NCBI RefSeq assembly: GCF_020521235.1
Contig: NZ_BLAY01000119.1
Coordinates: forward strand, 1 to 32,700
From: Microseira wollei NIES-4236
GTDB taxonomy: Bacteria; Cyanobacteriota; Cyanobacteriia; Cyanobacteriales; Aerosakkonemataceae
Length of the DNA: 32,700 nucleotides
Direction of reading: 5' to 3'
The notes below the pieces were generated by a model. It was not told the origin of the DNA. It saw only the letters and a list, made by a program, of their open reading frames with translations, and did no database searches. Both the position numbers and the translations under genes were made by a program. Below are positions 18,601-26,420 of this stretch, in pieces (position 1 is the first letter of the stretch; each line of letters begins with the position of its first letter).

Positions 18601-19924
18601 GCCGCTGGAAGTAAGCGAATTTCAGGAATGCGAGATCCGAGTGGTTCTTGAAGACCGAGGAGATTACTGCAACTTTACCATCCTCAGCCAGGATAATGCG
18701 TCTCGCTGGTATGAAAACGTTCGGGGCGAAATTGCCGTCGTCAACGATTACCAACCGACAGTCTACGATATCGCAGCTTTGAGGCGTGCTTGTCAGGAGA
18801 AAAAAGCGGCTGATACGGGCGTTATCACTGCGGCCGGGAATATGAAGCGTTTCGGTCCGGTGTGCGTCGGCCCACGGTGGCATCGGACAATCTCCGACAA
18901 ATATTTTGGTCAGGATCGGGCTATGGTTGAGTTGACCCTACCTGAAGATTATGGTGACGACTTGCAGTATTACAAGTTGCACCCAGCTTTGCTAGATGTG
19001 GCGACGAGTTTTGCCCTGGGTTCGGAAAGCTTTTATCTTCCGTTCAGTTACAAAAATTTGAAGCTCTATGGGTCGCTGCCGCGCAAGATTGTTGCCTACG
19101 CACGCTATTTGGATGACGGTCGTTCGGGCAAGGAGACAATCTCTTTTGATATCCTTTTACTTGATGAGGAAGGTCGCGAATGTGCGTTGATTGAGGGCTT
19201 TGTGCTGAAAAAAGCCACTGAGCGATATGCTTTGAGGGCGGCGCGTCCGGTGACTTCCCCTGACCTACATCCGGAACTACAGCAGGGAATGGGTTCTCAA
19301 GAGGGAGCTCAAGCCTTCCGTCGCATTCTCAGACAATCATCTCCCCAGGTGTTGGTTTCCACCCAGGATTTTTCGAGCGTGCAGGCTGGAAACAAAACTA
19401 TGAGGGTGTTGCAGTTCAAGGAGAATGCTTTGCCCCGGTTACGGGAATTTACAATTTCTCACCTTTGGGAAAATAAAAATTCCCCAGGAGCAGACCATCA
19501 ACAGCGCTCTGCTATGAGCGCCCAGCGTCCTAGTATTCGCCAGGAACGGCCAACTCCCTCAACAAAAGAGGGAATGACAGCGCTGTTGGACATCTTTCGC
19601 GAAGTATTGCATATTCGCGACATCGATATCAGTGACGACTTTTTTGAACTCAATGGCGACTCGTTGCAGGCTATTATGGTGACTTCCCGCGTTCGGGACG
19701 TTTTCGGTGTGGAACTGGGGCCAGATGCGCTCTTTAATTGCCCCACTCCGGAGCAACTGATGCAAGCGATCGCGCAAAAAGCAACCTTAGTAGTTCAACC
19801 CCCACCGAATCGACAGGACTCCACTAACTTTGACGAGGAACAACTCCGCAAACAGGTTGAGGCGCTCTCGGACAAGGAAGTTGAAGATCTCCTGAATCGC
19901 CTTGGCAAAGAAAATGAAACTTAA
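15605..19924 (+). CDS. Remainder of the PKS module: post-AT linker, KR split by C-methyltransferase, DH, ACP
   Basis: Module body in 1,439 residues. Residues 1-60 are the post-AT linker (VALPTYPFQRLRYW). A ketoreductase starts with its structural part, then the NADPH loop LIAGGQGGVG (about 312-321). A complete C-methyltransferase (about 370-740, SAM motif ILEVGAGNG near 560) interrupts it, and the KR resumes (about 755-915) with Ser860/861, Tyr874 and Asn878 (YCAAN). A dehydratase follows (about 940-1225): His960 in HWLDD-RPLVP, with Asp where the family has Gly, and Asp1131. The ACP has Ser1353 in LNGDS, then a charged tail that may be a docking element. DH after KR is not the usual order. 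The ATG at 15605 lacks a ribosome-binding site and lies inside the linker, so this is probably not an independent gene. Confidence 0.88.
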   Translation: MWLAGGEIDWQKLHAGTTPGRVALPTYPFQRLRYWYEPKQNANVSTQAFPVPKQLPPIPLKKKKDMAEWFYSPQWRRTLPLLPCNPLNMVRHGNNWLLFLDECGVGRRFAQHLQTQGVKVFTVVRSNDFQVLSGESYAINPTEAKHYQLLLDDLQRRQEIPSFIFNFWFVTPPTDEPTPEAGFEMLLFLAQALFGRDRSSTIELMIVSTNLHAIESGDRICPAKATLLGPCRVIPLEYPNIACRSLDIELPLDEAAQARLMDRLFSEAAAPDEEPAIAYRGESRLILEYVRKPLTPDDSDGNVRLRQGGVYLIAGGQGGVGLSLATFLAEEYAAKLALITRSPFPPRESWKDLLITPRAANLQTWLDDLYAAESAWSERLAIASLSDYPGLESGLVELCRCYAFDYIKVALAQSNEDTGVERQKLLERLGVLPSMERFVDYMVNLLEEGGVIVNKNGRLHLVPNSSQLKDSARMSADLHDRYPLFTGMIQLLDRCAANYREALSGKIPAISVLYPEGRFDFLEQAAKNTLEHSTEPHYREVLAELVSKLATRQKKGPLRILEVGAGNGLLTQVVARELSKLAPETVEYWVTDIGSKFVEQLKQRAENDGFDFIKTRVLDISSEPTAQGFAAGSFDAILALNVVHATPSIENTLFNLRCLLDRNGILALIEVTKTPPWVDMVWGLSKGWWQFEDSHLRKRSPLLGPNTWEKLLREQGFTSVESLPASEMARTASDTALIIAQVRGDKVGDSPNWNSEADRSELTRHRIRRIQEIELRGGQVEIYSCDICDRDALAASISDVEERFGPINGVIQCAMVLDDGLMQLETPEKASKVLRPKVQGTQLLFELTRNPERDFFAISSSLASTLGLHAQADYCAANAFQDAFAHKMNALGESFVCSINWGIWSEAGAAMRLLMDESSVAPQRHWVPYPLFEHCVDTAPGRRIYHGRLSVQRHWIVSEHWLDDRPLVPGTGFLELARAAYQHWHPCNAVALRDVFFQEPLEVSEFQECEIRVVLEDRGDYCNFTILSQDNASRWYENVRGEIAVVNDYQPTVYDIAALRRACQEKKAADTGVITAAGNMKRFGPVCVGPRWHRTISDKYFGQDRAMVELTLPEDYGDDLQYYKLHPALLDVATSFALGSESFYLPFSYKNLKLYGSLPRKIVAYARYLDDGRSGKETISFDILLLDEEGRECALIEGFVLKKATERYALRAARPVTSPDLHPELQQGMGSQEGAQAFRRILRQSSPQVLVSTQDFSSVQAGNKTMRVLQFKENALPRLREFTISHLWENKNSPGADHQQRSAMSAQRPSIRQERPTPSTKEGMTALLDIFREVLHIRDIDISDDFFELNGDSLQAIMVTSRVRDVFGVELGPDALFNCPTPEQLMQAIAQKATLVVQPPPNRQDSTNFDEEQLRKQVEALSDKEVEDLLNRLGKENET

Positions 19925-20089
19925 TAAATAAGTTAACCGACATTTTCTGACAAAGCAGTTAAGGAAGCATCAGAAAACCTTGGAGTTGGCAAAAGAGGTG
20001 ATGTGCCTATGTTGGAAAAACTTGCAATGTATAAATCGTCTCTTTCGTAGCTTTTCCAGCTGGGAAAACCTTTCAGGAGTGTTGAGTAA

Positions 20090-21538
20090 ATGGATATTTC
20101 TAGCAACAGTTTGAGCAGTTCTGAAAAACGAAAATTGCTGGAGAAACTGTTGACCAAACGCCATGTAACTAAATTGCCGCTTACCTTTGCACAGCAGCGG
20201 ATGTGGTATTTAGAGCAAAAATGTACTAGCGTTCCGGTCAATATCCTTTCCAGTGTTTTCCGGCTTCGGGGCGAACTTGATCTCGAAGCCTTGCGTCGCG
20301 CTCTTGACTACCTAGTTGAGCGCCAAGAGGCTCTCAGGGTAACTTTTTCTGTGGATGAGCAACAGGTTTGGCAGGTTATTTCTCCTGAGCGACAGGCTTC
20401 GCTTTCCGTTTACGAACTGGAATCGTTACCAGTAGAAGAACGCGAGACATACGCCCGTTCGCTGATCGATCGGGAACTCGAAACCCCGTTCGATCTTCAC
20501 CTTGGCCCGCTTTTCCGCGCTCTGCTTCTAGTGCTGTCGCCACGCGAACATCTCTTGGTCTTCAATATCCATAACCTGATTGCTGATGGTTGGTCTCTCG
20601 GTATTCTGTATCGGGATTTCAGTCAAATCTATACTGCGATCGTAGAAGGTCAATCCTCGCCGTTATCCCCTCTACCGCTTCAATATACAGAGTTTGTCCA
20701 AGCTTTGCACCAGGAGTTTCAAGGAGAACGCAAGGAGCGGGAGTGCGCTTATTGGCGCCAGAAATTTCAAGGGCTATCGCCGCAAATTAAGCTCCCGCCC
20801 CCCGTGAAGATTTACAGTAGAGATAGTCAAGACTATGGTGTGATAGAATTCTCTTTTTCTGCGGATGAAGTTAACGGACTTCGCACTCTTGCACGCAGTC
20901 AGGGAGTGACATTTTTCATGTCTTTAGTAGCTGTTTTCAGTGCATATCTTCATCTTTATTTGCAGGAAGAGCGATTAGTCATTGCTACACCTGTTGCCAA
21001 CCGTCACTCTACTACTAGCGAGAATTTGATAGGTTATTTCGTCAATGTTTTAGTTTTGGATGTGGATTTACGAGGAGCGCCGACATTTCGCACGCTGTTA
21101 GAAAGAATCAAAGCCGAGGCAAAAGATTGTTACGCGCACCCGCAGTTGCCATTCAATGAGTTACTTGCCGATCTGCCTTTTCCAGACCGCAATGCACGCA
21201 ATCCGTTGGCTCACTTTATGCTTGCCTATCATGGATTTACAATAGAGCCTCTCAAGCTTCCCAAACTTGAAATCGAGCAGGTTGAACATCTTCACAAGAT
21301 AGATCTCTCTGATAATCCCTATGAGATGGATATTCATTTTTGGGACAATTCCAAAACGAGCCTTTCTTCCCAAAAGCAAGCTGGATGTTTATCGGGTAGC
21401 CTGCTTTACTGCGATCGCTTTGATTCATCAACCGTTGCTCAAATCATTGTCGAATTTCAGAGCTTAGTTCGTCATCTGATCTCCTCACCCGATCTACCAA
21501 TCGCGGCTTTCCCTATAGCTGACAAACATCATTTGTAA
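20090..21538 (+). CDS. Free-standing NRPS condensation-like protein with altered active site
   Basis: A single-domain condensation-superfamily protein of 482 residues, starting 12 bases after AGGAG (20073-20077). The front motif TFAQQRMWYLEQ, the RHEALR-equivalent RQEALRVTF, and the motifs around VIATPVANR and IGYFVNVLVL are present. The catalytic HHxxxDG reads HNLIADG (His161, Asn162), so the second, catalytic His is Asn. No A, PCP or thioesterase domain is attached or follows. It is the last biosynthetic gene on this strand, so it may have released or acylated the product, served as a structural domain, or be inactive. The 165 bases before it hold no gene. Confidence 0.85.
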   Translation: MDISSNSLSSSEKRKLLEKLLTKRHVTKLPLTFAQQRMWYLEQKCTSVPVNILSSVFRLRGELDLEALRRALDYLVERQEALRVTFSVDEQQVWQVISPERQASLSVYELESLPVEERETYARSLIDRELETPFDLHLGPLFRALLLVLSPREHLLVFNIHNLIADGWSLGILYRDFSQIYTAIVEGQSSPLSPLPLQYTEFVQALHQEFQGERKERECAYWRQKFQGLSPQIKLPPPVKIYSRDSQDYGVIEFSFSADEVNGLRTLARSQGVTFFMSLVAVFSAYLHLYLQEERLVIATPVANRHSTTSENLIGYFVNVLVLDVDLRGAPTFRTLLERIKAEAKDCYAHPQLPFNELLADLPFPDRNARNPLAHFMLAYHGFTIEPLKLPKLEIEQVEHLHKIDLSDNPYEMDIHFWDNSKTSLSSQKQAGCLSGSLLYCDRFDSSTVAQIIVEFQSLVRHLISSPDLPIAAFPIADKHHL

Positions 21539-21588
21539 TTTTACAAATCTTCGCATAGCTCTGTTCGCTTTCATAAACTCGCAAACAT

Positions 21589-21695
21589 CGGCGTCTAGAA
21601 CGCCGGTCTAGTAATAAAGATTTGGGTGAAGACTGTTGATAGTTCATAGTTCATAGTACAAGCGTAAAAATCGCCATGAACTATGAACCATGAAC
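21589..21695. terminator. Convergent-end hairpins between the assembly line and the MATE gene
   Basis: Two inverted repeats lie in the gap between converging genes. A 6-bp stem, CGGCGT/ACGCCG, is at 21589-21594 and 21600-21605. A perfect 13-bp repeat, GTTCATAGTTCAT at 21642-21654 and its complement at 21676-21688, is built from the heptamer TTCATAG. No T-run follows on either strand, so a bidirectional terminator is a guess; the second may be a heptamer repeat in inverted array. Confidence 0.4.
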
Positions 21696-21720
21696 CGCCC
21701 ACAACCCAAGACTTTCATGA

Positions 21721-23157
21721 TTACTGGAGCGACGCTCTAGAGGTTGCCTGCTGTGAGGCTCCCTCGTCAATATTTTCCCTCTCAGCCATCTTCTTAAAAT
21801 TCACCAGATAAAACCGCACCAGTAAAATTATGCTGGCTCCCGCCGGAGCCAGAATTAAACCGTACCATAAACCAATCCCGCCCCATCCTAAAGTTCTTGT
21901 CATTAGACACCCTCCGCCCAGCCCAACACCCCAGAATATGAAGATGTTAATTAGCGTTGGCACGCTGGTATCCTGCAATCCTAGCAAAGCCCCACCCACA
22001 ATTACGTGAATGCTGTAAAAAATTAGGTAAACTCCTGCTATTTTTAGGAAAAAAGTTGCCGTTCTAATCGCCACAGCATTCTCTGGATTATTGATGTCCA
22101 GATAAATGGCGGCAATGTGTGAGGCAAACAGATCAAGACCAAGCGCTACAACGATCGCCAAAATCAGGCCGAACGCAATATTGACCAATATTACCCTTAG
22201 TGACCCCAAAGGATTCTTCTCTCCCATCATCTGCCCTACTCTCACCGTAGCACCATAAGAAATTCCTATCGAAATTGTCAAAAAAATATCTGCTGTTTGG
22301 ATAGCTATTTCATGGCCTGCTAAAACTTCTGTCCCCAAATATCCCATCAGCCAAGCCGTAACGTTGAACTGCCCCACCTGTGTTGCCAACTGGATTCCCC
22401 TGGGCCATCCGAGCTGAAAAATTTTGACAAATATCTCTTTATCAAACTGATTCAGATAGCCAAAAAGCTGGTAATCCCTGGTCTTCGGGTGAAAATAAAT
22501 CATCAAAGCTGATGCTAGTAAAGTTCCCCAATAAATCAGGGTAGTTGCCCAGCCTATCCCAGCTAAACCAAGGGCAGGAAACCCTAGTAAACCAAACATC
22601 AAGACGTAATTGGCAGGCACATTCAAGAGTAAAGAGGCAACTATAATTACTGTGCCGAATTGTGGGAAGTTGATGACAGCGGTAATTTCTTTTAAATATA
22701 AAAAGGCGATGCAAGCTGGTAATCCCCATGCTGTAGCGTGTAAATAGCTTTTTGTCAAAGCTACCATGCTTTCTTCTTGACCTAATAAAGGCAAGATCAA
22801 GTCACAGTTTCATAGCAGAAGCATCGCCGGTAAGGAGACAGCAGCTGCGAGCCACAGCCCCTGACAAGTAATACGGCTGACGCGATCTATTTCCTTAGCT
22901 CCAAAAGCTTCGGCTACAAGCGCTCCTCCTGCTGTAACAGTACCAGCGCAAATAGCTAACAGAGTAATAAAGGTGATTACACCCAAAGCACCCGCCGCTA
23001 AACTTTGAGTGCTAAGTAACCCCATCATTATCGAATTCACAACAGATATGGCAGTTTCAGCTAGTTGAGCAAATGCTAAGGGAACCGCTAATCCCAGGCT
23101 AACTCGTGCTTCTGTTAGAAGTTCTGACTTAAATTCTGTTGAGGTTATTTGCTCCAT
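21721..23157 (-). pseudogene. MATE-family multidrug/toxin efflux transporter with one in-frame TGA
   Basis: A membrane transporter of about 478 codons, normally driving cation-coupled export of small molecules. The first 115 residues (ATG at 23157) and the remaining 359 are in the same frame, separated only by TGA at 22810-22812 and three sense codons before a TTG. The protein shows the MATE pattern of many hydrophobic segments, with a front half near LAVPLAFAQLAETA and repeated glycine-rich helices. A single base change (from TGG or CGA) or a sequencing error would explain the stop. It converges on the PKS/NRPS line and may have exported its product, although the pairing is only by position. 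No clear ribosome-binding site was seen. Confidence 0.85.
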
Positions 23158-23578
23158 GAAACTGATTGTTAATTATCAAAATAGAGGACAGGATGAGCGC
23201 TACTCTTGTTTTCCTAAACGCTTTTAGCTTAGCATAGTTGCCCAAGGCTTTTTCAGGTTGAGAGTGCCTTTCCGGGTGTGGTCAAAACCCGTTGGTAGAT
23301 GCGATCGCAAAAACCGCCCCCTTTGCTCACCTAACTTCCCTAACTTTCAGGAGTCATTGACGAGAATGATAATCAAAGGAAGCCGATGGCAAGCATTGCT
23401 TGCCCCTTTCCTCTAATGGTTATTATTATTGTTAATCAGTTATTACCAAAACAAAAAAACTCTGATGCCAAGCCGGCTTCTCATGCTAGCAGCAACTTAT
23501 TAGTTGATTTTTTTCTAGACTTAACTGATACCAAAAATCATTCCACCAACCATTGGCACGAATAACTCTTAAAGCTAA
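23158..23578. other. Intergenic gap ahead of the MATE gene
   Basis: No gene was found. A perfect short hairpin, GGCAAGC-ATT-GCTTGCC, lies at 23388-23404. The sequence at 23362-23380 (GAGAATGATAATCAAAGGA) matches the left two thirds of the classical Fur box, but the right part does not fit, so iron control of the transporter is only a weak possibility. Confidence 0.35.
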
Positions 23579-24640
23579 CATAGGACAGGCAAGCGAAGTG
23601 GAAAGCCACGCTTTAAATCTGAGTCCCGATTCCGCTCATTTGTTATTGAAGGGGCTGGATTAGAACTACACTCCTGCTTAGTTGGTGGGAAATATCTCTA
23701 CATTAAGGTTCCCAAAATTGGGCTAATCAAGATTCGGTCACATCGTCATATCCCTGACGGCTCTATCCTCAAACAGTTGCAATTCATCAAGAAGAATGAC
23801 GGCTGGTTTGTCAATCTCCTTCTTGAAGATGTAACAATTCCAACTGTTACCCCTGATTCGATTACCCCGACCTGGGACAACTCGATGGGGTTGGATGCTG
23901 TTCTACAGGAAGACAATTACCTAGCTACGTCAGAGAACACCAAGCTTCCATCTCTTAAAGTATTGCAAAACAGCAAGAGAAAGTTGGCTTCATGCTCTAA
24001 GAAGAAGAACGCACGAAAGAAGGGTTCTGCTTCTAGACGCAAATTAGCCAAAAAAGAAGGGCGATTACATCAGAAAATTGCCAGAGCAAGGAAAGATTTT
24101 CACTACAAGACTGCTCATTTGTTAGTGAGGACTGGCAAAAAAGTTTTCTTCCACGAAGACCTTAATTTAAAGGGTCTTACTCGGCGCAATGCCCCTAAAC
24201 AAGACGAAACAGGAGCATACATTTCTAATGGACAATCAGCTAAATCCGGATTAAATCTGTCATGGGCTGATGCTGCGTTTGGGAGGCAGTGCGGTCTTGG
24301 GGTCTCCCCAAGAGGAGCAACTGCCGTTCAATTCTTTGAAATTCTGGGCCACATAGCTGCAAAAGCTGGAGCCGTAGTGATTGCAAAGAATCCTGCCTAT
24401 AGTTCCCAGTTACTCTCCTACCGTAATCAGTTCGTTTTTACCAATTGCAGTATCCGAGAGTACTGGGATGAGATTGAAGAAATCTTGGTTGATAGAGACA
24501 TTAATGCCGCTATCAATATCAAGAGACTGGGGCTGGACCTGTAATAGCTGGTTCTATTACTGATGCTACCTCCAAGGAAGTTCTCCGTATTCTTAAGAAT
24601 ACCTGAGAAGCCTACACTGACCCGTTAGGGCAGTGTAGGA
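23579..24640 (+). pseudogene. Fossil TnpB of an IS200/IS605-type element
   Basis: A decayed RNA-guided nuclease gene. TnpB-like sequence is open from 23579 (RTGKRSGKPRFKSE...), well before the TTG at 23777, but the first third of the protein is missing and no start is present. RuvC motifs II and III remain (FFHEDLNLKG, DRDINAAINI). The zinc-finger cysteines are mostly lost: the segment SSQLLSYRNQFVFTNCS keeps one. The frame ends at 24544. A recognisable family tail (TSKEVLRIL...EAYTDPLGQCRS) continues in another frame to about 24640 with an extra stop, so there is also a frameshift. No tnpA is nearby. Confidence 0.85.
24611..24639 (+). repeat. Right-end hairpin of the fossil TnpB element
   Basis: CCTACACTG at 24611-24619 pairs perfectly with CAGTGTAGG at 24631-24639. 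Inside it, CCC pairs with GGG around a GTTA tip, with one bulged A. A hairpin at this place, over the end of the tnpB reading frame, fits the terminal hairpins of IS200/IS605 elements. Confidence 0.65.
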
Positions 24641-24741
24641 GCGTCACACAAGAATGCTTGAAGGAGTTGGGTTTGTGGAAAGCGCAAGGCTTTGCGTAAG
24701 TCCTGACCAAAAAAGGGTGAGCAATTGCCCACCCCAAAAAA

Positions 24742-24769
24742 ATAGGGACGTATCGAAATACGTCCCTAT
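24742..24769 (-). terminator. Rho-independent terminator of the DAHP synthase gene
   Basis: A perfect 12-bp stem (24742-24753 with 24758-24769) around a CGAA tetraloop. On the minus strand it is followed by seven T residues (24736-24742 read in reverse). It starts directly after the gene's TAG stop at 24770-24772. Confidence 0.9.
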
Positions 24770-25633
24770 CTAAGCACTCAATACTGTCAAACGAGGAAGT
24801 GTATTAATTCCAGCTACACTCCTGCCTACGGATTCCGCGACTGGTTTTAAACTGCGAACTAAACTCACCATATCTTCCAACGAAAGCGCTTGTCGCGCAT
24901 CGGAAACGGATTTTTCTGGTTCTGGGTGACATTCGATAATTAACCCATCTGCGCCACAAGCAACGGCAGCTTTTGCCAAAGGCGCTACTAACTCCCGCTT
25001 TCCAACTGCGTGAGATGGATCTACAATCACGGGCAAATGCGTTAATTGTTTCAAAGCTGCCACTGCGCCTAAATCTAAAACGTTGCGCGTGTAATTATCG
25101 AAACTGCGAATCCCCCGTTCGCACAATATTACATCCGGATTCCCGTGACTCAAAATATATTCTGCTGCCATAATGAATTCTTCAATTGTGGCGGCGAGTC
25201 CCCGTTTGAGCAATACTGGTTTGCCTGCTTGACCTAATGCTTTCAGCAAGTCGAAATTTTGCATATTGCGACTGCCTACTTGCAGCATATCCGCATGTTC
25301 GACAACAGCATCAATTTGTCCAATTGACATTACTTCTGTGACAACTGGGACGCCGTGACGCCGCCTAATATCTGCCAAAATCTTCAATCCTTCTAATCCT
25401 AATCCTTGGAAAGCGTAGGGCGAGGTGCGGGGTTTGTAAACGCCACCGCGCAACATCTGTACTGGGGCAGATGCTAGATGGGTGGCGACAATTTCCATTT
25501 GTTCTAGACTTTCTACCGTACAGGGACCACCGATAATTGTCAGTTCTTTTCCACCGATGGCGACTTGTTTTGAGACTTTCACAACTGTTTGGTGGTTGGG
25601 ATGAGAAGCGGAAGCGAGTTTAGCAGCGTTCAT
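24770..25633 (-). CDS. aroF: 3-deoxy-7-phosphoheptulonate (DAHP) synthase
   Basis: First enzyme of the shikimate pathway: joins phosphoenolpyruvate and erythrose 4-phosphate, leading to aromatic amino acids. The 287-residue protein is of the short AroF/AroA(G) type, with IGGPCTVES, RGGVYKPRTSPY, VGSRNMQNF, LLKRG, CERGIRSF and DPSHAVGKR, covering the substrate- and metal-binding loops of the family. I chose the ATG at 25633 because AAGGAG lies 8 bases before it; a longer frame from 25672 would run into the leader terminator. It stands alone, with its own downstream terminator and a hairpin terminator in its leader, so attenuation-type control is likely. The symbol is given by family; paralogue naming varies. 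Confidence 0.93.
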   Translation of the reverse strand: MNAAKLASASHPNHQTVVKVSKQVAIGGKELTIIGGPCTVESLEQMEIVATHLASAPVQMLRGGVYKPRTSPYAFQGLGLEGLKILADIRRRHGVPVVTEVMSIGQIDAVVEHADMLQVGSRNMQNFDLLKALGQAGKPVLLKRGLAATIEEFIMAAEYILSHGNPDVILCERGIRSFDNYTRNVLDLGAVAALKQLTHLPVIVDPSHAVGKRELVAPLAKAAVACGADGLIIECHPEPEKSVSDARQALSLEDMVSLVRSLKPVAESVGRSVAGINTLPRLTVLSA

Positions 25634-25719
25634 TGGTTTTCTCCTTGTAAAAATGAGCAATCGGGATAACAAAAAACCCGGAGCTTTTTCAAGTTCCGGG
25701 TGTCGCGATTCATCAACAT
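25630..25719 (-). CDS. Possible leader peptide of DAHP synthase
   Basis: A 29-codon frame, or 27 codons from the inner ATG at 25713, runs through the leader hairpin and stops by overlapping the aroF start (ATGA). Its second half contains Phe, Cys, Tyr and Phe codons (RVFCYPDCSF), just after the hairpin. I see no good ribosome-binding site, so it may be chance. If translated, it would couple ribosome movement to the attenuator and to aroF translation. Confidence 0.3.
   Translation of the reverse strand: MLMNRDTRNLKKLRVFCYPDCSFLQGENQ
25676..25701 (-). promoter_or_regulatory. Leader terminator (probable attenuator) ahead of DAHP synthase
   Basis: On the minus strand an 11-bp stem (25691-25701 with 25676-25686, one G-U pair, 4-base loop) is followed at once by six T residues, ending about 38 bases before the aroF ATG. 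A strong intrinsic terminator between promoter and start is the usual sign of conditional read-through. The nearest upstream sequence on this strand holds no gene that would need a terminator here. Confidence 0.7.
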
Positions 25720-25793
25720 GATGCTATCTACCCAGAACTTATGCGGGGCCAAAAATAAAAGCCGTAAAACCAGTTAGAGTAGAGTGTCATCAT

Positions 25794-25824
25794 GGGTAAT
25801 GGGTAATGGGTCATTGGTAATGGG
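25794..25824. repeat. Short tandem heptamer repeat (GGGTAAT type)
   Basis: Four imperfect heptamers (GGGTAAT, GGGTAAT, GGGTCAT, TGGTAAT) in the upstream region of aroF. Heptameric STRR repeats of this sort are common between cyanobacterial genes. Confidence 0.8.
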
Positions 25825-25831
25825 ATGGTAG

Positions 25832-26078
25832 GGGCGGGTTTCACCGATAATTTATCGGATTCACCAACAATCTATATAAACCCGCCCTTGCCCTTTAAAA
25901 CAAAAAACCGCAGATTTTGTTCTGCGGTTCACCGGGGGTTTCCAGGGGGTACTGGATTCACTTCCGGTGAACCTCTGGATACCAAAAATAAAAGTAGTAA
26001 CTGGTATGATACATTTGCGGGTTTTTGTTTGATTTTCGAACATACTCCTATTACTCTTGACTTTAACAAAGTAATAGG
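25832..26078. repeat. Row of perfect stem-loops in the aroF-pyrFE gap
   Basis: Four perfect inverted repeats follow each other: GGGCGGGTTT/AAACCCGCCC (25832-25841 and 25878-25887, with an inner CCGATA/TATCGG hairpin at 25844-25858); AACCGCAGA/TCTGCGGTT (25906-25914 and 25921-25929); GTTCACCGG/CCGGTGAAC (25927-25935 and 25964-25972); and CCTATTACT/AGTAATAGG (26047-26055 and 26070-26078). The first shares its arm with the terminator at 29831-29864, so it is a dispersed palindrome of this genome. No protein gene is evident. Confidence 0.75.
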
Positions 26079-26100
26079 GTCTGCGTCAAGAGATAAAAGT

Positions 26101-26420
26101 GTCAGCACCCCGCTCTAAAGACGCGGGGCCTTTTAGCCTCAAATCTTTAGGTAGCTGACCAGCCTAAGTCCCGGCAACGGGGAAACGAAGTTATCGGCAA
26201 GCGTTCAAGTTCCTACCAGGGGATGCGATGCCAGTTCCCTGCTCTAGAACTCAAAGGTTAAACAGTTTTACGAGGGGTAAGACAGTGCCTTTGAGATAGT
26301 ACCGACCGATAACTTTGGCGAGGCTAACTTTACTCCCGAAAGGGAAGTTTCGGAGGGGCAACCATACCCCTCCACCCCGAACAGGATACTGCTGGCGAAT
26401 CAAGGGTCTGACCCCTCACC
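26101..26420 (+). ncRNA. HEARO-like structured RNA (omega-RNA)
   Basis: The element's left part folds extensively by exact complementarity. Long-range GTTATCGG (26190-26197) pairs with CCGATAAC (26306-26313); CTCAAAGG (26250-26257) with CCTTTGAG (26288-26295); CAGGG (26218-26222) with CCCTG (26237-26241); and GGAGGGG (26352-26358) with CCCCTCC (26367-26373). Stretches such as GGGGAAACGAAGTTATCGGC and AAGCGTTCAAGTTC resemble my memory of the HEARO family. A guide, if present, would be the 16-20 bases before 26101. A covariance-model search would settle it. Confidence 0.62.

Noticed and set aside
1614-18883. Many 60-145-codon frames on the minus strand or in other frames inside the PKS/NRPS genes
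   Set aside because: They lie fully inside long, clearly homologous synthase frames, have shadow-type composition and match no family I know.
13714-19924. A genuine trans-AT PKS module
   Set aside because: Partial AT sequence and a full post-AT linker remain on both sides of the gap, so this is a damaged cis-AT module rather than a native trans-AT one.
22798-22815. Selenocysteine reading of the TGA in the MATE gene
   Set aside because: MATE proteins are not known selenoproteins and no SECIS-like hairpin is evident; mutation or sequencing error is simpler.
23362-23380. Fur box controlling the MATE gene
   Set aside because: Only the left two thirds fit the consensus, and it is over 200 bp from the start; kept only as a remark.
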